The notes: generated from the sequence alone by a model not told the origin. DNA of 64,000 bases from Lacibacter sediminis (GCF_014168535.1 NZ_CP060007.1:868001-932000); one strand, 5' to 3'; shown: positions 11,121 to 20,681, counted from the first letter of the stretch. Program-made: numbers and translations.

Positions 11121-12494
11121 ATGAGTATAGTATTCAAAAAGGTGCAAATGAATCAAATAATTCTTGCAGCTTGCTTTTTATTATTTAGCGAAGCTCTTTT
11201 ATCGCAATCAAAAAATAATTTTATTACGTACGATCAAAAAGAGATAGTTCTTCAAAATGCCCGGATAATAGATGTCGTGAAAGGAAAAGTATTGGAAGGC
11301 TACTCTATTTTGATCTCCAATGGAAAAATCAAGGCGATTGAACAAACAGGAAAATTATTAGTTCCGGCTGATGTCCATGTCATTGATATGAACGGTAAAA
11401 CAATTTTACCGGGATTGGTCATGTTGCACGAACACATGAATTACAATACCGGTGCAGGGGTGTGGCAGTTTCATCCGGTTAGTTTTCCCAAATTGTTTTT
11501 GGCTGCCGGAGTAACCACCTTGCGTACAGCTGGTGGAGAAAATCCAATGTATGATCTTAATTTAAAAAGAAGAATTGACAAGGGTGAAGCGACTGGCCCC
11601 CGCATGTTTGTAACCGGTCCGATGTTTAATGATGTGTCCGGTGGATTTTTAGGTGATTTTATTATTTCAAATTATGAAGAAGGTCGAAAGGCAACTGCCT
11701 TTTGGGCCGAGAAGGGTTGCACATCCTTTAAAGTATATTCTGATATCAGCAGGGAAGCTTTAAGAGGTGTGATAGACGAAGCACATGCAAGAGGGTTAAC
11801 AATAACGGGTCACCTGGGAAAAATGTCCTGTACAGAAGCAGCGAACCTGGGTATTGATAATATTGAACATAGTTTCGGGTCCTGTTCATCTGACTTAAAT
11901 CTTGCATGGGATAGTACATGGAATGTTAACCCGGAACAGAAAGCAGTGAAGGATCTGATCAGGATTCTTATTGCAAAAAATATTGTATTGACTGCAACGC
12001 CTTTCGCCGACAATAATTTTGGAAACGTTTCCTTGTTTGATTATTTAAGTACTGATGAAAGAAAACGTATTGAAGAATACCTGAAAGACCCACCACCTTT
12101 TTTACCGAAAGAAGTAAACGAACGTCAACTACGACCATTGGAAAAACTGTTTATAAAAAGCGGCGGCAGGGTTGTATTGGGTGCAGATGCAGCTGATCTT
12201 GGTATGCTGCCGGGCTTTCAAAACCATAATGCGATTGTAACAATGGTGAAAGCCGGATGGTCTCCATTAGAAGTAATAAAAATGGCAACCATTGATGGCG
12301 CTACTTTTTTAAAAGTTGAACACGAATCGGGGAGTATTGATGTTGGAAAAAATGCGGACCTGTTAATTGTTTCAGGTAAACCAGATCAAACAATAGAAGA
12401 CATCAGAAATGTAGAGATCGTTTTCAGGAACGGAATCGGGTATAATTCAAAAGCTTTACGTGCACGTACAAAAGGATTGGTGGGCAGGTATTAG
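11121..12494 (+). CDS. Secreted imidazolonepropionase-like amidohydrolase
   Basis: Exported amidohydrolase of about 457 residues. The metal-binding motif is present as LPGLVMLHEHMNY near residue 98, the candidate carboxylated lysine in SFKVYSD near residue 205, histidines in ITGHLG and NIEHSFGS, and the final aspartate in LGADAADLG near residue 358. A composite beta-sandwich is seen at both ends (VLQNARIIDVVKGK and SIDVGKNADLLIVSG), normal for this superfamily of prolidase or imidazolonepropionase-like enzymes. The start is GTG 11118, ATG 11121 or ATG 11148; the last would begin right at the hydrophobic signal (MNQIILAACFLL). The serine hydrolase gene follows closely. Confidence 0.86.
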   Translation: MSIVFKKVQMNQIILAACFLLFSEALLSQSKNNFITYDQKEIVLQNARIIDVVKGKVLEGYSILISNGKIKAIEQTGKLLVPADVHVIDMNGKTILPGLVMLHEHMNYNTGAGVWQFHPVSFPKLFLAAGVTTLRTAGGENPMYDLNLKRRIDKGEATGPRMFVTGPMFNDVSGGFLGDFIISNYEEGRKATAFWAEKGCTSFKVYSDISREALRGVIDEAHARGLTITGHLGKMSCTEAANLGIDNIEHSFGSCSSDLNLAWDSTWNVNPEQKAVKDLIRILIAKNIVLTATPFADNNFGNVSLFDYLSTDERKRIEEYLKDPPPFLPKEVNERQLRPLEKLFIKSGGRVVLGADAADLGMLPGFQNHNAIVTMVKAGWSPLEVIKMATIDGATFLKVEHESGSIDVGKNADLLIVSGKPDQTIEDIRNVEIVFRNGIGYNSKALRARTKGLVGRY

Positions 12495-12540
12495 AAATGC
12501 AGTAAGACAGAAAGGCATTACAACTAAGCTTGATTTAAAC

Positions 12541-14274
12541 ATGATAAAATTGAACAACATGAGACATGCCATTATCTTTTGCATTCTAAGTTTATTCAGT
12601 TTAAAAACAACAGCGCAGGCGATTGATAAAATAAAACTGAATAGACAATTTGACAGTGTTTTTAAGTCCTTAAATCAGCAAACACCCGGAGTTGCTGTTA
12701 CCGTTCTTCAAAACGGAAAAGTAATTGCAAAGAAAAATATTGGTATGGCTAATCTGGAGCATGCAATTGCTTTTACGCATAACACACCTGTGCGGCTTGG
12801 TTATTCAGGTGCAAGAGAGTTTATGTGTGCGGGATTGGCATTGATGGAAGCTGAAGGTCTGCTAGGGTTTGATGATAAAGTGAAATCGTATTTTCCAAAG
12901 TTACCGGCATGGAGCAATCATGTTACCATACAGGATTTGCTGAACCACAGCAGTGGCTTTGAAGATGAATGGGCAACCATGTTATTGATGCAGGCTGATA
13001 TGAATAACCGGGTAGATAAAGAACAGCTGATGACTTTTCTGTACAATCAACCAAAGCCACAGGTTGAACCTGGAAAAGGATACATGTATTCCAATTCAGA
13101 TTTTGCATTGCTGCGCATGATTATGGAAATGGCATCTAAGAAAAAATTGCCTGACTATTTACAGCAGAAACTATTTGTTCCGTTAGGAATGAAGGCTACG
13201 TTCATGAACGATTATCTCGATCAGATCATACCCGGACTTGCAGATAAATATTATGGCAGTGGAAATTATTTTAAGCAGATTGGTGTGAAAACTTCGCCCG
13301 GTGGCAATTATAGAATTGTTACTACCGCTTCAGATCTGGAAAGATGGGCAATTGCTTTGGAAGATTCCAGCTCAATTGCATCAAAGGCATTTCGTCGTTT
13401 GTATAAAAATGCACGCCCTATTCCAGTGCTTTCCCCTGAGGTGCATTATGTATTCGGACACGAATGGCAGAAAATTGAAAACACAACCATTATCCGGCAC
13501 GGTGGTGTGAATCATGATTTTTATATGACCCGTATTCCATCCAGAAAAATAACCATTATTGGTTTGGGTAATACAAACGACAATATGGTGATGGCCATGA
13601 GTATTGCTGATACATTGTTGAATAAAAAAGTTGCTGCAAAGAGTATAGCTCCTGCTATATCTGTTAATCCGGTAACAATCAAAAAAGATGAACTGACAAA
13701 ATATGCCGGTCGTTATTCTCAGCAAATACCTGTTGGTCACAGCAGCCACATTCCTAATATCAGGTATTACGAGATTAAACAAGCGGATGACAGTCTTCAT
13801 TTTTATTATACTGCCGGTGAGTATTTCACGATGATTCCTGTTGGTGTAGATTTATTTAAGGAACCTGATTTTGGAACCATCCTTCAAATTACAAAGGCGC
13901 CGAAAGATTCAGTGATGAAAATGCAGGCATGGTCTCCTGACGGCAGCGTCATGAATTTTACAAAAGTGAAAACTGTTGACAATCTTTCAAAAGATTACCT
14001 GAAACAATTTGCAGGTGAATATCACAGCGGGCATCTTGATTTTTATTGCAGAATTGTGCTCGACGAAAACGGACAGCTTGTTATGCGACGTCCAACAATT
14101 TCTGATAAGGTATTAATACCCGACGGCGAGAATAAGTTTCTGTTTGAAATGGATGCTGTTGGAGACAGATGGTATGTACTTGCTCAGTTTACCAAAAATG
14201 AAAAAGGAGAGGTTGATGGAATTAACATGCAGCATGTTCGAATGATGCATCACCGGTTTGATAAAGTGAGATAG
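12541..14274 (+). CDS. Secreted serine hydrolase (beta-lactamase/S12 family) with altered SxxK motif
   Basis: Exported class C beta-lactamase-like protein of 577 residues with a C-terminal beta-barrel-like extension as in DUF3471 proteins. The signal peptide spans the stretch ending KTTAQA. Family motifs: the nucleophile region reads RLGYSGAREFMCAGLALM near residue 80, so the usual S-x-x-K is S-G-A-R; the second motif is intact as YSN in GYMYSNSDFALL near residue 182; the third is RHGGVNHDF near residue 320. Loss of the general-base lysine would normally cripple acylation, so this may be a binding protein or use arginine. ATG 12541 and 12559 are both plausible starts. It lies 46 bases after the amidohydrolase. 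The homologue at 57302 keeps the lysine. Confidence 0.85.
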   Translation: MIKLNNMRHAIIFCILSLFSLKTTAQAIDKIKLNRQFDSVFKSLNQQTPGVAVTVLQNGKVIAKKNIGMANLEHAIAFTHNTPVRLGYSGAREFMCAGLALMEAEGLLGFDDKVKSYFPKLPAWSNHVTIQDLLNHSSGFEDEWATMLLMQADMNNRVDKEQLMTFLYNQPKPQVEPGKGYMYSNSDFALLRMIMEMASKKKLPDYLQQKLFVPLGMKATFMNDYLDQIIPGLADKYYGSGNYFKQIGVKTSPGGNYRIVTTASDLERWAIALEDSSSIASKAFRRLYKNARPIPVLSPEVHYVFGHEWQKIENTTIIRHGGVNHDFYMTRIPSRKITIIGLGNTNDNMVMAMSIADTLLNKKVAAKSIAPAISVNPVTIKKDELTKYAGRYSQQIPVGHSSHIPNIRYYEIKQADDSLHFYYTAGEYFTMIPVGVDLFKEPDFGTILQITKAPKDSVMKMQAWSPDGSVMNFTKVKTVDNLSKDYLKQFAGEYHSGHLDFYCRIVLDENGQLVMRRPTISDKVLIPDGENKFLFEMDAVGDRWYVLAQFTKNEKGEVDGINMQHVRMMHHRFDKVR

Positions 14275-14365
14275 ATGCCTGCAAATGTTGCTTTTTCAAA
14301 TCCAAAAAAGTATCTTATACACTCGGTGCCTTGTGAAAATATTATTCACCATAAATATTATTCAC

Positions 14366-15364
14366 ATGAAGAGGTCTCAAATTGTATGCACAGCAGTACT
14401 GTTTTTTTTCACTGTTACAGTACATGCACAGCAAAAAGACACAACACTTTACAAAGAAAAGTTTGCACAGCTTGATGGAATCACTCTGCACTATCTCGAT
14501 TTTGGAGGCAGTGGTTTGCCGCTCATCTTTCTTCAATCCTTTCATGGGGATGCCGGTGAGTGGGTTGATTATGACTTCAAAGGATTCGCTCCAAAGTTTA
14601 CCGGCACAAATCATGTTTATGCCATTACACGCAGAGGATGGGGCAAATCAGCCGATCCCGGTTGGGGTTATGATGTTGCTACAAATGGTGAAGATGTAGT
14701 GGCTTTTATGGATGCATTGAAAATTGAAAAAGCAATTTTTGCAGGCCGGATACCAGCTTCAATGGATATGACATGGATTGCCGAACATCACCCAAACCGG
14801 GTAGCAGGGCTGGTTTATTTTGATTTCGTTTATGCATACACTGATCTACAAGACTCCCTTGTAAGACAATATGTGGAAATGCTGGCTACCTTGGCCTGTG
14901 ACCTTGGCCCTGATGCGATTCGGAAATCAATGCCCCGTTCCTCATGGCGGCCACATTTTCAGGGCAAACAAGAACCTTCGATCAATGTACCGGCACTTTG
15001 GTTTACACAAGAAGGCCTTTACCCAACGAGGTCCAGAGAGTTGCTAACTTTTGATATGTTGGTTGCAGAAGCAGGTACAGATAAATTTGAAGCATGTGAT
15101 CCTGCAGCATTAGCGTATTTTAAAAAACTGGCAAAAGACCAGGCTCTGCAAAAGAAAGTAAAGGAAGCGTTGCAGAAAGCCAATAATATTCCTTCGCTGA
15201 TGGCCGCCTTTGAAAAAGCTTTTGATCCAAAGTTGAAGATTGTGAAGGTTAGCCAGCCAAACCAGGAGTTCGATTCACCGGAAGCATATTACAAATACTG
15301 GCAAGAGGTACAATCTGCTTTTTATTTTAAACACATAAGTGAGTTTATTTCATCATTGAAATAA
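14366..15364 (+). CDS. Secreted alpha/beta hydrolase lacking the nucleophile serine
   Basis: Exported alpha/beta-hydrolase-fold protein of 332 residues. The start at 14366 gives a good signal peptide (MKRSQIVCTAVLFFFTVTV); the longer frame from 14285 would place 27 odd residues before it. The fold is recognisable from LPLIFLQSFHGDAGEW, YAITRRGWGKS and HHPNRVAGLVYFDFVYAY. Where active relatives have G-H-S-x-A/G-G, this protein reads AGRIPASMDM, so the nucleophile serine is isoleucine. No C-terminal catalytic histidine is evident either. It is probably a non-catalytic member. It lies about 90 bases after another hydrolase with a changed catalytic motif. Confidence 0.82.
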   Translation: MKRSQIVCTAVLFFFTVTVHAQQKDTTLYKEKFAQLDGITLHYLDFGGSGLPLIFLQSFHGDAGEWVDYDFKGFAPKFTGTNHVYAITRRGWGKSADPGWGYDVATNGEDVVAFMDALKIEKAIFAGRIPASMDMTWIAEHHPNRVAGLVYFDFVYAYTDLQDSLVRQYVEMLATLACDLGPDAIRKSMPRSSWRPHFQGKQEPSINVPALWFTQEGLYPTRSRELLTFDMLVAEAGTDKFEACDPAALAYFKKLAKDQALQKKVKEALQKANNIPSLMAAFEKAFDPKLKIVKVSQPNQEFDSPEAYYKYWQEVQSAFYFKHISEFISSLK

Positions 15365-15449
15365 CAAGTACAAGAAGAGTAATTGCTAAGTATGCAGAAT
15401 CGTTTGCGCAACCAGGGTTTTGATGATACTTGCTTAGTACATTTGTTGC

Positions 15450-16454
15450 ATGCGGGTAGTTGCGTGGTTTTTGTTTTTGCTGACAGCCTTCCAATCAAAC
15501 AAAGAGTGGAACCGATTCAACATTACAGGTACAGCACAAGGCACCACCTTTTCTGTTATTTATTACGGTGAAGATAGTGTAGTTACAAAGTCAATGATTG
15601 ACAGCGTACTTATAAGTCTTGATAGTTCACTTTCGTTATACAAGCCTTATTCCCGTATCAATCAATTCAACAATTCAAAAAGCGGAATAGTTTTAGACAA
15701 GCATTTATTATCGGTCATTAAAAAATCAATTATCACCTATACAGAAACAAAAGGCTTGTTTGATATTACTGTGCAGCCTTTGGTACAAGCCTGGGGCTTT
15801 GGTGTTTCAAAAACAAGTGTAGTGCCGGATGCTGCAATTATTAAAAATATACTGCCCTGTGTAAATGCAAAATTGTTACAGTTAAAAGGAAACAGGTTGA
15901 TGAAAACAAAACCTTGTGTAAAAATTGATCTCAACGGGATTGCACAAGGTTATTCTGTGGATGTGTTGGCTTCCTTTCTTGAAAAACATGGTGTTAAAAA
16001 TTATATTGTTGAACTGGGTGGCGAAATACGAGTAAAAGGAAGAAAACAACCATCGGGGGAAAAAATGAAGATCGGCATTGAATCACCAAATGAAGATGCA
16101 TTTGAAAATCACCCAATGCAAAAGATCCTTGCATTGGATAAAGGTGCGATTACTACATCAGGCAGTTATCGAAAGTACTATGAAAGCAATGGCCAGAAGA
16201 TCACGCATCTCATCAATCCTAAAACAGGCTATCCACATAAGAACGAACTCATCAGTGTAACTGTTTATGCAAAAGATGCCATGACGGCCGATGCATATGA
16301 CAATGCATTGATGTTGATGGGGCTTCAACGGGCATTGGCTTTTGCAGAGAGAAGGAAAGATATAGGTGTCTATTTTATTTACAGGGATAAAAAGGGAGCC
16401 ATAGGAGATACAGCAAGCACCGCTTTTCTGAAATTGCTGAGTTCTAAAGAATGA
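15450..16454 (+). CDS. apbE: FAD:protein FMN transferase (ApbE family)
   Basis: ApbE-type flavin transferase of 334 residues, which attaches FMN to threonine in exported redox proteins such as Na+-translocating NADH:quinone reductase subunits. A short N-terminal hydrophobic segment (MRVVAWFLFLLTAF) indicates membrane anchoring or export. Family features are TAQGTTFSVIYYG, FDITVQPLVQAWGFG near residue 100, KIDLNGIAQGYSVD near residue 165 and the closing ITTSGSYRKYYESNGQKI followed by HLINPKTGYP near residue 260; the metal-binding aspartate and threonine are likely in DAMTADAYDNALML. No flavin-carrying partner gene is in this window. ATG 15450 directly opens the signal segment. Confidence 0.9.
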   Translation: MRVVAWFLFLLTAFQSNKEWNRFNITGTAQGTTFSVIYYGEDSVVTKSMIDSVLISLDSSLSLYKPYSRINQFNNSKSGIVLDKHLLSVIKKSIITYTETKGLFDITVQPLVQAWGFGVSKTSVVPDAAIIKNILPCVNAKLLQLKGNRLMKTKPCVKIDLNGIAQGYSVDVLASFLEKHGVKNYIVELGGEIRVKGRKQPSGEKMKIGIESPNEDAFENHPMQKILALDKGAITTSGSYRKYYESNGQKITHLINPKTGYPHKNELISVTVYAKDAMTADAYDNALMLMGLQRALAFAERRKDIGVYFIYRDKKGAIGDTASTAFLKLLSSKE

Positions 16455-16726
16455 GTTGGTAACCATGCCGGTTTGTTAAATGTATTCTCACCGCATGGAA
16501 AATGCGACAAAAACATTGCAAATGCTGCCAACTATAATTAGATTTATACCGTGCACTTATTCATTGCTTGCTTCGCTTACTTCTGTTACAAGCCAACCTC
16601 ATGAAAAGATTTGCTCCGCACTATGTATAATGAATGTTTTTCTACTGACTAAAGCTTAGTATGCAAAAACCCGCCGTATTCATTGAAATAATCGCCGTGG
16701 TATTGTTAATCGAAAACACATTTATT
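16455..16726. other. Intergenic region, no gene seen
   Basis: About 270 bases between apbE and the next lipoprotein gene. No tRNA, strong hairpin or long frame was recognised. The last 66 bases could extend the downstream frame to an ATG at 16661, but that would put a second hydrophobic stretch ahead of a good lipoprotein signal, so it is treated as leader. Confidence 0.5.
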
Positions 16727-17797
16727 ATGAAACACATTGTAATTACTAAACAAACTATCAAGGTCGTAGCAGTGATTATGGTCAGCGTATTGATGCTGTC
16801 ATGTAAACGGCAAGCTGACCCTGCTCCTGCATCCCGCACTCAGACCGATTTTATTTCCTTTAACACAAACGGCCAAACATTATCAACTTTTATTCATCCA
16901 ACAACAAGGCAGGTAAGGTTGGAGATAGGCCACGATGTAGATATCACTCGACTGGTTGCCAATTTCAAACTGCCAGATGGTGCAACAGTGAAAATAAACG
17001 GCGTTACGCAAACATCGGGCACGTCTACTGTTAATTTCTCAAACCCGGTTATTTACCAGGTAGCCAACCAGAGTGGCGATACAACAAACTGGGAAGTGTC
17101 GGTGATACCGGTGAGATGCAAAATTCTGATTGATGCATCTCACGATGGCGGAGTTTGGTGGTTTCCCCAATCTGAATTAACCGGTTTTGATACTGCGAAG
17201 CCACACCAAGGAAAAGCGTTTGCCGATATTCTTCGCAAAAAAGGTTTTGCTGTTAGCGAATTAGGCCGGGGAAAAGAACTCACCGAGGAAATGTTTTTTG
17301 GACATTACATTGTTATCAGAGCAGGCATTTTCGGTTCGTACACCAGCAAGGAACTTGACGTTTATACTAAGCTGCTCGAACGAGGAATGAATTTAGTTTA
17401 CTTCACAGAGTACAAAAGAGGAAACTCTTCCTCCGACGGATTGGGCAATTTGCTGGGTTTAAAATTTGAAGGAATTGCCAAGGGTGTTATTTCAACATTT
17501 ACGCCGCATGAAATAACGGCTAACCTTGATTCTGTTCCATATGCAGTTGGCTCGGTGATCACCAACGCAACACAGAATACGAACATCCAGATTTTAGGTT
17601 GGCTTGGCAAAAACGATTATGCCGACCTGAACGATAACGGAGTGAAAGATAACAATGAGCCTGTCGCTCCGCCGGTGATGGGAATATTGAACTATCCAAA
17701 AAGTAAGGTATTCTTTATGGGCGATGTGAACACGCTTGAATTCCAGCCTCAGCCATTTATCGACAACCTTATTAAATGGATGGGTCATTGTTTTTAA
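16727..17797 (+). CDS. Lipoprotein with calcium-type loop, unknown function
   Basis: Predicted lipoprotein of 356 residues. ATG 16727 gives a signal (MKHIVITKQTIKVVAVIMVS) ending in lipobox LMLSC. Residues about 35-125 look like a small immunoglobulin-type or DUF5018-like beta domain (FISFNTNGQTLSTFIHP, then WEVSVIPV). From about residue 128 a Rossmann-like domain follows: KILIDASHDGGVWWFPQ, HQGKAFADILRKKGF, YIVIRAG, NLVYFTEYK and a C-terminal KVFFMGDVNTLEF, resembling glutamine-amidotransferase-like sugar-binding domains. The loop DLNDNGVKDNNE near residue 305 fits an EF-hand/dockerin-type calcium site. The function is not known; a glycan-binding role is inference. Confidence 0.75.
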   Translation: MKHIVITKQTIKVVAVIMVSVLMLSCKRQADPAPASRTQTDFISFNTNGQTLSTFIHPTTRQVRLEIGHDVDITRLVANFKLPDGATVKINGVTQTSGTSTVNFSNPVIYQVANQSGDTTNWEVSVIPVRCKILIDASHDGGVWWFPQSELTGFDTAKPHQGKAFADILRKKGFAVSELGRGKELTEEMFFGHYIVIRAGIFGSYTSKELDVYTKLLERGMNLVYFTEYKRGNSSSDGLGNLLGLKFEGIAKGVISTFTPHEITANLDSVPYAVGSVITNATQNTNIQILGWLGKNDYADLNDNGVKDNNEPVAPPVMGILNYPKSKVFFMGDVNTLEFQPQPFIDNLIKWMGHCF

Positions 17798-18036
17798 ATA
17801 CAGTATGCCTGGTTCAATTACATCTGATAACGCTGATTCTTGCGGGGCGCATATTCTTGATGCACATTCTTTGCAAAAGATAAATAGAGACTTATGCTGT
17901 AATGCCAATGATTTGAAACAATCGTTCGTATTGTAAGAATTACACGTTGATTGTCTATTCAGGATACGAAAAAACAAATATCTGATACGGCCAGTTCTGC
18001 ATTTTAAAACTCATGAATCCGTAACTTAGCCTACTC

Positions 18037-19245
18037 ATGCAACGTAGAAATTTTATCCGTCAATCGGGATTGCTCACAGCCGGTTTATTACTCCATCAGC
18101 AAATGCTGAATGCATACTCTTCACCTGTATCTGTAAAAAATATTTCAATTGGAATTATTGGTTGCGGTGACCGGGGTGTTGGTCTCGGAAGTGTTGTGAA
18201 CAGTATGCCCGAACAGTTTCAAATAAAAGCTGTTTGTGATGTGTTGGCTTTTCGTCTTGACCAGGCAAAGAAACTCGACAAGCAAAATAATATTCGTTAC
18301 GAAAAAGATTACCGTAAACTACTCGATGATAAAACCATTGATGCGGTGATCATTGCCACACCATTGCACAATCATTATGAAATAGCGGCAGCAGCCATCA
18401 GCGCTGGCAAGCATGTGTATCTCGAAAAAACAATGACTTATGATGCTGAGCAATCATTAGCATTGGTGAAGTTGATGCAGCAACATCCAAAACAGATCTT
18501 ACAGGTTGGTCATCAATACCGTTACACACCACTGTATTTTAAAGTGAAAGAGTTGATCGATAAAGGTTATCTCGGCAAAGTAACACAGATCGATTGCCGA
18601 TGGGATCGTAACTGGAACTGGCGCAGAGCTGTGCCGCAAGGTTATACCGATAAACAGGTAAACTGGCGCATGTACAAAGAATATTCAGGTGGATTACCGG
18701 CTGAGTTATTATCACACCAGGTTGATTTTATTAACTGGGCTTTCAATACGCATCCTGATGAAATACTCGGCACTGGTGGTATTGATTATTACAAAGACGG
18801 AAGAGAAACCTTTGATAATGTACAAACCATTCTGCGTTATAACAAAGAAGGAATGATCGGCAATTTTGGTGCAACCTGTGGTAATGAAAAAGATGGTTAC
18901 CTGTTTAAATTAAAAGGAACAAAAGGAACGATCCAGTTGCTGATGAATGATGGTATCTTCTTTCCGGAGAAACAGACAAAGAGTGAACTGGAAACAGTGG
19001 ATGGTGTTACCGGTGCTACAAAAATTGAATGGAACAAAGAAGGTGGCATTCCCATCCTCAAAGAAAAATTAAAAGATGGCAGTTGGTATGCCTTAAAGGA
19101 ATTTCATAAAACGTTTACAGAAAATTCAAAACCTGTATCAAATGTGATCACCGGTGCTACAACAGCTTTTTGTGTGCACCTGATGAATCAATCGATCTAT
19201 AAACATTCCATTGAAACATGGAAACCTGAATTTAACCTCTTATAA
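18037..19245 (+). CDS. Tat-exported Gfo/Idh/MocA oxidoreductase
   Basis: NAD(P)-dependent oxidoreductase of the Gfo/Idh/MocA family, 402 residues. The N-terminus MQRRNFIRQSGLLTAGLLL is a twin-arginine signal, so it is folded with cofactor and exported. The Rossmann motif ISIGIIGCGDRGVG lies near residue 38; the catalytic lysine is in HVYLEKTMTY near residue 130 (threonine replaces the usual proline after EK); the substrate-region histidine is in LPAELLSHQVDFINW near residue 222. It is followed after 9 bases by a DUF1080 protein, the partner expected in 3-keto-glycoside metabolism, where the oxidoreductase oxidises or reduces C3 of a sugar. The substrate is not known. Confidence 0.9.
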   Translation: MQRRNFIRQSGLLTAGLLLHQQMLNAYSSPVSVKNISIGIIGCGDRGVGLGSVVNSMPEQFQIKAVCDVLAFRLDQAKKLDKQNNIRYEKDYRKLLDDKTIDAVIIATPLHNHYEIAAAAISAGKHVYLEKTMTYDAEQSLALVKLMQQHPKQILQVGHQYRYTPLYFKVKELIDKGYLGKVTQIDCRWDRNWNWRRAVPQGYTDKQVNWRMYKEYSGGLPAELLSHQVDFINWAFNTHPDEILGTGGIDYYKDGRETFDNVQTILRYNKEGMIGNFGATCGNEKDGYLFKLKGTKGTIQLLMNDGIFFPEKQTKSELETVDGVTGATKIEWNKEGGIPILKEKLKDGSWYALKEFHKTFTENSKPVSNVITGATTAFCVHLMNQSIYKHSIETWKPEFNLL

Positions 19246-19254
19246 AAAATCAAG

Positions 19255-20622
19255 ATGAAAAGAATTTATTCGATTGTGCTGCTATTTGTTGCACTAAACA
19301 GTTTTGCTCAAAATAGCGAATGGCAATCTTTGTTTGATGGAAAGACATTGAATGGCTGGAAACAGTTCACGGGCTCTGCCACATATACTGTTGAAAATGG
19401 AACCATTGTTGGAACAACAGTAAGAAGTTCGCCCAACTCTTTTTTGGTAAGTGATCAACGATTTGCAGGAGATTTTGTGTTGGAAATGGAAACGATGATG
19501 ACTGATACAAACACCAACTCAGGTGTACAGTTCAAAAGTAATTTTGATGCAAAAGCCAATAATGGAAAAGGAAGAGTGTTTGGCTATCAATACGAGCTAG
19601 ATCCATCTTCACGCAAATGGAGTGGTGGTCTTTATGACGAAGGAAGAAGAGATTGGTTATATCCCGGATCATACAATCCCAAAGGACAGACAATGTTTAC
19701 GCCAAATGTTTTTCACAAAATGCGCATTGAATGTATTGGCAATACTGTGAAGACATGGTTGGATGGTGTACCTGTTTCTTACCTTGTTGATTCATTAACT
19801 GCCAACGAAGGTATTTTTGCATTGCAGGTACATTCCATTGGCCGACCTGAATACGAAGGCATTAAAATTTTCTGGAAAAACATACGGGTGCAAACAAAAA
19901 ATATCAAACCACTTGCTTTTCCAAAAGGACTTTATGTTGTTAATCTTGTTCCCAACAAGCTTATACCTTATGAACAACAAAGTGGTTGGAAGTTATTGTT
20001 TGATGGAAAAAGCACAAATGGTTGGGTTGGTGCGCACAAAAATACATTCCCTGAAAAAGGATGGCAGGTGCAGGATGGTGTTTTAAAAGTGTTGTCGTCA
20101 ACAGGTGGCGAATCAACCAATGGAGGTGATATCGTCAGCAAGCAGCAGTTTGCTGCATTTGATCTGTCGTTCGATTTTAAATTAACGAAAGGTGCAAACA
20201 GCGGTGTGAAATATTTTGTGACACTGAATGAACAAAGCAGTGGCTCAGCTATTGGACTGGAATATCAATTGCTTGATGATACATTACACCCCGACGCAAA
20301 ACTTGGTCGTGAAGGAAACAGAACCCTTGCTTCTTTATACGATCTCATTAAAGCCCAAAAAACCACACGCTTTTTCCGTCAGCCGGGCAACTGGAACACT
20401 GCACGCATTGTTGTTTATCCAAACAATCATGTGGAGCATTACCTGAATGGTATTAAAGTGCTGGAGTACGACCGTGGTTCACAAGCTTATCGTGATCTTG
20501 TTGCCATCAGTAAATACAAAGTATGGAACAACTTCGGCGAAGCAGCAAAAGGGCATATACTAATTCAGGATCATGGCAATGAAGTAAGCTTCAGAAGTAT
20601 TAAGATCAGAGAATTGAAATGA
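19255..20622 (+). CDS. Secreted double-domain DUF1080 (3-keto-disaccharide hydrolase-like) protein
   Basis: Exported protein of 455 residues with a signal peptide ending LNSFAQ. It has two tandem copies of the concanavalin-like DUF1080 domain: the first begins WQSLFDGKTLNGWKQF near residue 23, the second WKLLFDGKSTNGWVGA near residue 244. Each copy has the acidic or aromatic face typical of the family (NSGVQFKSNF and NSGVKYFVTL). Pfam names the domain 3-keto-disaccharide hydrolase; it is thought to cleave 3-oxidised glycosides made by Gfo/Idh/MocA enzymes. Its position directly after one and convergent with another such oxidoreductase supports that role. Two domains per chain may give two specificities. 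Confidence 0.88.
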   Translation: MKRIYSIVLLFVALNSFAQNSEWQSLFDGKTLNGWKQFTGSATYTVENGTIVGTTVRSSPNSFLVSDQRFAGDFVLEMETMMTDTNTNSGVQFKSNFDAKANNGKGRVFGYQYELDPSSRKWSGGLYDEGRRDWLYPGSYNPKGQTMFTPNVFHKMRIECIGNTVKTWLDGVPVSYLVDSLTANEGIFALQVHSIGRPEYEGIKIFWKNIRVQTKNIKPLAFPKGLYVVNLVPNKLIPYEQQSGWKLLFDGKSTNGWVGAHKNTFPEKGWQVQDGVLKVLSSTGGESTNGGDIVSKQQFAAFDLSFDFKLTKGANSGVKYFVTLNEQSSGSAIGLEYQLLDDTLHPDAKLGREGNRTLASLYDLIKAQKTTRFFRQPGNWNTARIVVYPNNHVEHYLNGIKVLEYDRGSQAYRDLVAISKYKVWNNFGEAAKGHILIQDHGNEVSFRSIKIRELK

Positions 20623-20654
20623 TGAGTGATGAGTAATGAATGATGAGTGATATT
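20620..20654 (+). repeat. Heptanucleotide tandem repeat TGATGAG
   Basis: Five successive 7-base units: TGATGAG, TGATGAG, TAATGAA, TGATGAG, TGATATT. The first unit contains the stop codon of the DUF1080 gene. It resembles the heptamer repeats inside mqnD and after fabD, though with a different unit. Confidence 0.75.
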
Positions 20655-20681
20655 CTCTGCTGAATTAATTATAACGAAAAA

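Noticed and set aside
15438..15445. TACATTTG as promoter box for apbE
   Set aside because: It ends only 4 bases before the ATG, so transcription would start inside or after the start codon.
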